A stretch of DNA of 17,266 nt, taken from Planctomycetota bacterium (lineage in GTDB: Bacteria; Planctomycetota; Phycisphaerae; UBA1845). A model generated the notes under the pieces. That model did not search any database. It had not been told where the DNA came from and saw nothing but the letters and a program-made list of their open reading frames with translations. Shown here one piece after another: positions 13,577-17,266 of the stretch (the first letter of the stretch is position 1; each line of letters opens with the position of its first letter). Made by a program: the position numbers and the translations under genes. The DNA lies in the NCBI GenBank assembly GCA_022561255.1, contig JADFRO010000019.1:1-17266 (forward strand), read 5' to 3'.

Positions 13577-16500
13577 GTGAAGCTACACCGCTCTTGGTTA
13601 TTGATGTTGTGTTTGTGTTCGCTCGTTTCGTCGGCGCCATCCGGTAGTGAGGGCGAGAAGGAGGAGGAAGATAAGGGTCCGATGAGCGCTGCGACGTTCA
13701 AGGGGCTCAAGCTGCGCGGTATCGGTCCCGCGCTTATGTCCGGGCGCATCGCGGACATCGCCGTCCATCCCACGAAACGCGGTACTTGGTACGTAGCCGT
13801 TGGAAGCGGCAATCTGTGGAAAACCACGAACGCCGGCACAACGTGGAAGACGGTCTTCGATGATCAAGGCTCTTACTCCATAGGTTGCGTCACGCTTGAT
13901 CCGAACAACCCGGAGGTCGTCTGGGTTGGCACCGGAGAAAACGTCGGCGGCCGGCATGTCGGGTTTGGCGATGGCGTCTATCGCAGCTTGGACGGCGGTA
14001 CTACGTGGAAGAACCTGGGGCTCAAAGAATCGGAGCACATCGGCACCGTACTGGTGGATCCACGCGACTCGAACGTAGTTTACGTCGCCGCTCAAGGACC
14101 GCTATGGTCCGCCGGTGGAGAGCGCGGCCTGTTCAAGACTTCTGATGGCGGCACGACTTGGGAAAAGATTTTAGGTGAGGGCGAATACACGGGCGTCAAT
14201 GAGGTACGCATGGACCCGCGTAACCCGGACGTGCTCTACGCCTCGACGCACCAGCGTTTCCGCAGTGTAGCTGCGTTGATCGACGGCGGACCGGGAAGCG
14301 GGATCCACAAATCGACGGACGCCGGTCGAACTTGGCGCGAGCTGAAAAAGGGACTCCCCAAGGAAGACAAAGGGCGCATCGGCCTCGCCATTTCTCCCCA
14401 GAGACCGGACGTCATCTACGCGACGATCGAACTGGCTCACGGTAAGGGGGGATTCTATCGTTCCGCCGACGCGGGCGAGTCATGGAAGAAGCAGAGCGAC
14501 TACGCCGCCGGAGGCACGGGTCCGCATTACTACCAGGAAATTTTCGCGAGCCCACACAAATTCGATCGCGTCTATCACATGGACGTCCGTATGCAGGTCA
14601 CCGAAGACGGTGGCAAAACTTTTCGAAAAGTGGGTGAGTTGCACAAGCACGTCGACAACCATGCGCTGGTGTTCGACCCTCACGACCCCGACTACCTGCT
14701 GGCTGGTTGCGACGGCGGATTGTACCAGAGCTGGGACTTGGGCGCGAACTGGAAGTTCATTGCGAACTTGCCCGTGACCCAATTCTATAAGGTCGCCGTG
14801 GACTACGACGAGCCGTTCTACAACGTCGTCGGCGGCACGCAGGACAACTCGACGCAGCACGGACCCTCGCGTACGGACAACCGGCACGGTATCCGAAACT
14901 CGGACTGGATGATCACCGTTTTCGGGGATGGGCATCAGCCGGCCATCGACCCGACCAATCCCAACATCATCTACTCCGAGTGGCAGCAGGGGAACCTCAT
15001 CCGACACGATCGCAAGACCGGCGAGGTCACCTACATCAAACCGCAGCCCGCTGCCGACGAAGAGACGGATCGCTTCAATTGGGACTCACCCATTCTGATC
15101 AGCCCGCACGACCCTGCTCGATTGTATTTCGCCAGTCAGCGCGTATGGCGCAGCGACAATCGCGGCGACACCTGGGAACCGATCAGCGGCGACCTCTCGC
15201 GCGGGCGCGATCGATTGCAGCTACCGATGATGGATCGTGTTTGGAGCTTCGACGCCCTGTGGGACTTGAGGGCGATGTCAAAGTTCGGAACGGTGACTTC
15301 CCTCTCCGAGTCGCCGGTCCAAGCCGGGTTGATCTACGCCGGAACGGATGATGGACTGGTTCAGGTCACCGAAGACGGCGGCCAAAGCTGGCGCAAGATC
15401 GAACGCCTTCCCGGCGTACCGGAGTTTTATTTTGTAAACGACATCAAGGCCGATCTGTACGAAGAAGATACGGTCTACGTGTGCGTGGACAACCACAAGA
15501 CCGGCGACTTCACGCCCTACGTTTTAAAGAGCACCGATCGCGGCGCAAACTGGACGTCAATCGTCGGCGACCTGCCCGAGCGCCATCTCGCATGGCGCAT
15601 CGTACAGGACCACGTGAAGCCCGATCTTCTCTTCCTCGGTACCGAGTTCGGCGTTTTCTTCACGGTCAACGGGGGCGGTGAGTGGATCAAACTTAGCGGG
15701 GGTGTGCCCAACATCCCCTTCCGCGATCTCGTCATCCAGAAACGCGAAAACGATCTCGTCGGCGCCACGTTTGGACGGGGCTTTTACATTCTCGACGATT
15801 ACTCGCCGCTCCGTGAAGTTTCCGAGCAGATGCTGGAACAGGAGGCCGAGCTGTTTCCCGTTCGTAAAGCCTGGTGGTACCTGCAGCGACGTACGCTCGG
15901 CTTTGGCGAGAAGGCGTCACAGGGCAGCGCTTTCTTCACGGCGCCCAACCCGCCTTTCGGCGCGGTGTTCACCTACTATCTGAAAGACGCGATCGAAACG
16001 CGTAAGGAAACGCGAAAGAAGGCGGAGAAAAAGATCGCCAAAGAGGGTGGTGACACGCCGACGCCCGGCTGGGATGCCCTCCGCGCCGAAGAGCTTGAAG
16101 AGAAGCCCGCGATCGTTCTGACCGTTCGAGATTCAGCCGGTAAGGTCGTCCGCCATCTCACCGGTCCGGTCAAAAAAGGCATCCACCGCGTGTCGTGGAG
16201 TTTGACCTATCCATCGACAAGGCCCTGGTCGCCTCCGCGCAAGAAGGAGGATCGCCGCGATCCCGGGCGGAATCCGGACGACGGCATGCTCGTCGCTCCC
16301 GGAACGTACACCGTTTCCATGGCCAAGAGGGTCGAAGGCAAGTGGACCGACCTGGGCAAGTCGCAGAGCTTCGAGGTCGTTCCGCTCGGTGACGGGGGGA
16401 CCTTGCCGGGCATGACGCCTCAGCAACTCGACGAGTTCAAACGCGACTACGCCTCTGTGCAACGCTCCTCGGGAGGTACGAGCCGGGTATTGAAAGATAC

Positions 16501-16885
16501 GTCTGCTCGGCTCAAGGCGATTCGACAAACGCTTGACCGCTCCACCATAGGTGACGTCGCTTTTGGGGACGAGGTGCGGGCTATGGAGCGTCGCATCGCC
16601 GCGATGCAAGAAAAACTCAACGGTAACGACCGCCGTAGGCGTGCGAACGATCCTGGTCCGGTATCGATTTCGAGTAGACTTAATGTGGTCGGCTTGAGCG
16701 TACGATCTTCGCTGCAAGGACCAACAACGATGCACCGCGAGATGTACTCGACTGCTAAGATCGCATTCGCGGAGTTGAAGAGCGAGCTGAGTCAGTTGGT
16801 CGAAAACGAACTGCCGGACCTTGAGCGTCGACTCGACGCGGCCGGTCTACCCTGGACGCCGGGACGCGGTGTACCGAGCGACTAA
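13577..16885 (+). CDS. Large secreted BNR/Asp-box beta-propeller (sortilin/VPS10-like) protein
   Basis: 1102 residues from GTG 13577. The signal peptide is MKLHRSWLLMLCLCSLVSSA, with likely cleavage after SSA. Residues about 40-730 carry eleven Asp-box-like motifs, for example KTTNAGTTW (82-90), RSLDGGTTW (136-144), KTSDGGTTW, KSTDAGRTW, RSADAGESW, RSDNRGDTW, VTEDGGQSW and KSTDRGANW. These imply two stacked propellers as in VPS10/sortilin-like and xyloglucanase-like folds. FGRGFYILDDYSPL near 730-745 closes the propeller part. A Lys/Glu-rich linker (about 810-840), an FlgD-Ig-like beta domain (about 845-930, ending APGTYTVSM) and C-terminal coiled-coil helices (about 945-1085) follow. Such proteins are often labelled glycosyl hydrolase, but no catalytic acid pair can be assigned, so binding or scaffold is as likely as hydrolysis. 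Extracytoplasmic location is well supported. Confidence 0.92.
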   Translation: MKLHRSWLLMLCLCSLVSSAPSGSEGEKEEEDKGPMSAATFKGLKLRGIGPALMSGRIADIAVHPTKRGTWYVAVGSGNLWKTTNAGTTWKTVFDDQGSYSIGCVTLDPNNPEVVWVGTGENVGGRHVGFGDGVYRSLDGGTTWKNLGLKESEHIGTVLVDPRDSNVVYVAAQGPLWSAGGERGLFKTSDGGTTWEKILGEGEYTGVNEVRMDPRNPDVLYASTHQRFRSVAALIDGGPGSGIHKSTDAGRTWRELKKGLPKEDKGRIGLAISPQRPDVIYATIELAHGKGGFYRSADAGESWKKQSDYAAGGTGPHYYQEIFASPHKFDRVYHMDVRMQVTEDGGKTFRKVGELHKHVDNHALVFDPHDPDYLLAGCDGGLYQSWDLGANWKFIANLPVTQFYKVAVDYDEPFYNVVGGTQDNSTQHGPSRTDNRHGIRNSDWMITVFGDGHQPAIDPTNPNIIYSEWQQGNLIRHDRKTGEVTYIKPQPAADEETDRFNWDSPILISPHDPARLYFASQRVWRSDNRGDTWEPISGDLSRGRDRLQLPMMDRVWSFDALWDLRAMSKFGTVTSLSESPVQAGLIYAGTDDGLVQVTEDGGQSWRKIERLPGVPEFYFVNDIKADLYEEDTVYVCVDNHKTGDFTPYVLKSTDRGANWTSIVGDLPERHLAWRIVQDHVKPDLLFLGTEFGVFFTVNGGGEWIKLSGGVPNIPFRDLVIQKRENDLVGATFGRGFYILDDYSPLREVSEQMLEQEAELFPVRKAWWYLQRRTLGFGEKASQGSAFFTAPNPPFGAVFTYYLKDAIETRKETRKKAEKKIAKEGGDTPTPGWDALRAEELEEKPAIVLTVRDSAGKVVRHLTGPVKKGIHRVSWSLTYPSTRPWSPPRKKEDRRDPGRNPDDGMLVAPGTYTVSMAKRVEGKWTDLGKSQSFEVVPLGDGGTLPGMTPQQLDEFKRDYASVQRSSGGTSRVLKDTSARLKAIRQTLDRSTIGDVAFGDEVRAMERRIAAMQEKLNGNDRRRRANDPGPVSISSRLNVVGLSVRSSLQGPTTMHREMYSTAKIAFAELKSELSQLVENELPDLERRLDAAGLPWTPGRGVPSD

Positions 16886-16895
16886 CGAGCAAACG

Positions 16896-16911
16896 CTCGC
16901 GTGAGCGCGAG
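16896..16911 (+). terminator. Small hairpin after the BNR-protein gene
   Basis: CTCGCG and CGCGAG pair around a TGAG loop, 10 bases after the stop. An overlapping alternative stem pairs 16886-16890 with 16895-16899. The nearest T-run (T6 at 16942-16947) is too far away for a classical intrinsic terminator. Confidence 0.35.
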
Positions 16912-16966
16912 AACAGGCGTCAGTACGACGAGCTGGATACGTTTTTTGGAACCGTTGAGCACGGGG

Positions 16967-16984
16967 GCGGCGTAGCTACGCCGC
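16967..16984. repeat. Perfect 18-bp palindrome between converging genes
   Basis: GCGGCGTAG followed directly by its exact reverse complement, with TTTT a few bases further right. It lies between the converging ends of the BNR-protein gene and the right-edge dockerin-like gene, so a bidirectional transcript-end hairpin is the simplest reading. A protein-binding palindrome is the alternative. Confidence 0.5.
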
Positions 16985-17020
16985 AATCGGGTTTTCCCCT
17001 CTGCATGATCCACACGCACG

Positions 17021-17266
17021 CTATAGCGGACCAGTGAAGCCGCTCCCGAAGAGTCGGTAATCGTCGAGGTCCGTATCGCAATCGCCATCCAGATCGCCCA
17101 GCGGTCGCCCGGCACTATCCACGCTGGTTCCAATCGGTGTTGCCCGGCAAACGTCGGCGAAGTCGCAGACGCCATCAAAGTCCGTGTCGGTCCCGGGCAC
17201 GCTCAGCGCTGGACAACTGCCATCGTGTAACCAGCATAACTCGGGGAAGGGACAGCCCTTCCCCGC
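17021..17266 (-). CDS. C-terminal part of a dockerin-like secreted protein, start outside window
   Basis: The minus-strand frame is open from the right edge to a TAG at 17023-17021, giving 81 residues of a truncated gene. The sequence has a thrombospondin-type-3-like Asp-rich stretch (GTDTDFDGVCDFADVCR) and then a dockerin-like calcium loop (GDLDGDCDTDLDDY), ending a few residues later at FTGPL. This C-terminal pairing of a DxDxDGVCDxxDxC segment with a GDLDGDxDxDxxD loop is characteristic of exported planctomycete proteins, where it probably binds calcium. The main domain lies beyond the window, so function is unknown. It converges with the BNR-protein gene. Confidence 0.78.
   Translation of the reverse strand, partial: AGKGCPFPELCWLHDGSCPALSVPGTDTDFDGVCDFADVCRATPIGTSVDSAGRPLGDLDGDCDTDLDDYRLFGSGFTGPL

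Noticed and set aside
14480..15007. 175-residue minus-strand frame
   Set aside because: It is antisense to the propeller region; valine-rich shadow without motif support.
16882..17178. 98-residue minus-strand frame at the right edge
   Set aside because: The neighbouring minus-strand frame (17021-17266) encodes a recognisable calcium/dockerin-like C-terminus; this one has no motif and runs through the convergent gap hairpins.

Overview
The window looks like a chromosomal stretch from a moderately GC-rich, Gram-negative-type environmental bacterium, most probably a planctomycete. This is inferred from protein style, not from a marker gene: dockerin-like calcium loops at the C-termini of secreted proteins, Cys-rich modules shared by several exported proteins, a sulfatase-fold lipoprotein fused to TPRs, and a very large secreted BNR-propeller protein. 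I see no rRNA, tRNA, CRISPR, phage or insertion-sequence genes.

Left edge (1-1272, +): the 3' part of a secreted Cys-rich protein made of tandem 31-residue six-cysteine repeats, followed by CGNGVC-type modules and a calcium-type DGxDNDCD motif. Next comes a four-gene minus-strand block (5889 down to 1460), read in the order cupin, dienelactone hydrolase fused to an NTF2-like domain, Na+-coupled NSS-family transporter, and kynureninase-like PLP enzyme. The hydrolase and transporter are separated by 10 bases, with the transporter's ribosome site lying over the hydrolase stop, so they are almost certainly co-transcribed. The block reads as uptake and breakdown of an amino-acid-like or aromatic substrate. 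The substrate is not provable here; tryptophan or kynurenine is the most attractive guess.

A 357-base divergent region (5890-6246) separates this block from a plus-strand malic enzyme (6247-7959), a central-carbon enzyme with strikingly eukaryote-like motifs. Three large plus-strand genes for exported proteins follow: a subtilisin-family peptidase with Cys-rich modules and a dockerin-like loop (8191-10575), a TPR-fused sulfatase-fold putative lipoprotein with Thr where the formylglycine precursor should be (10738-13353), and a secreted two-propeller BNR protein (13577-16885). At the right edge, on the minus strand, lies the C-terminus of another secreted dockerin-like protein (17021-17266) whose start is outside the window.

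Several genes appear to use GTG or TTG starts, and Shine-Dalgarno sites decide some of these. Two promoter-like elements with the same -10 hexamer (TATCAT) and a 17-base spacer lie upstream of the cupin and of the peptidase.
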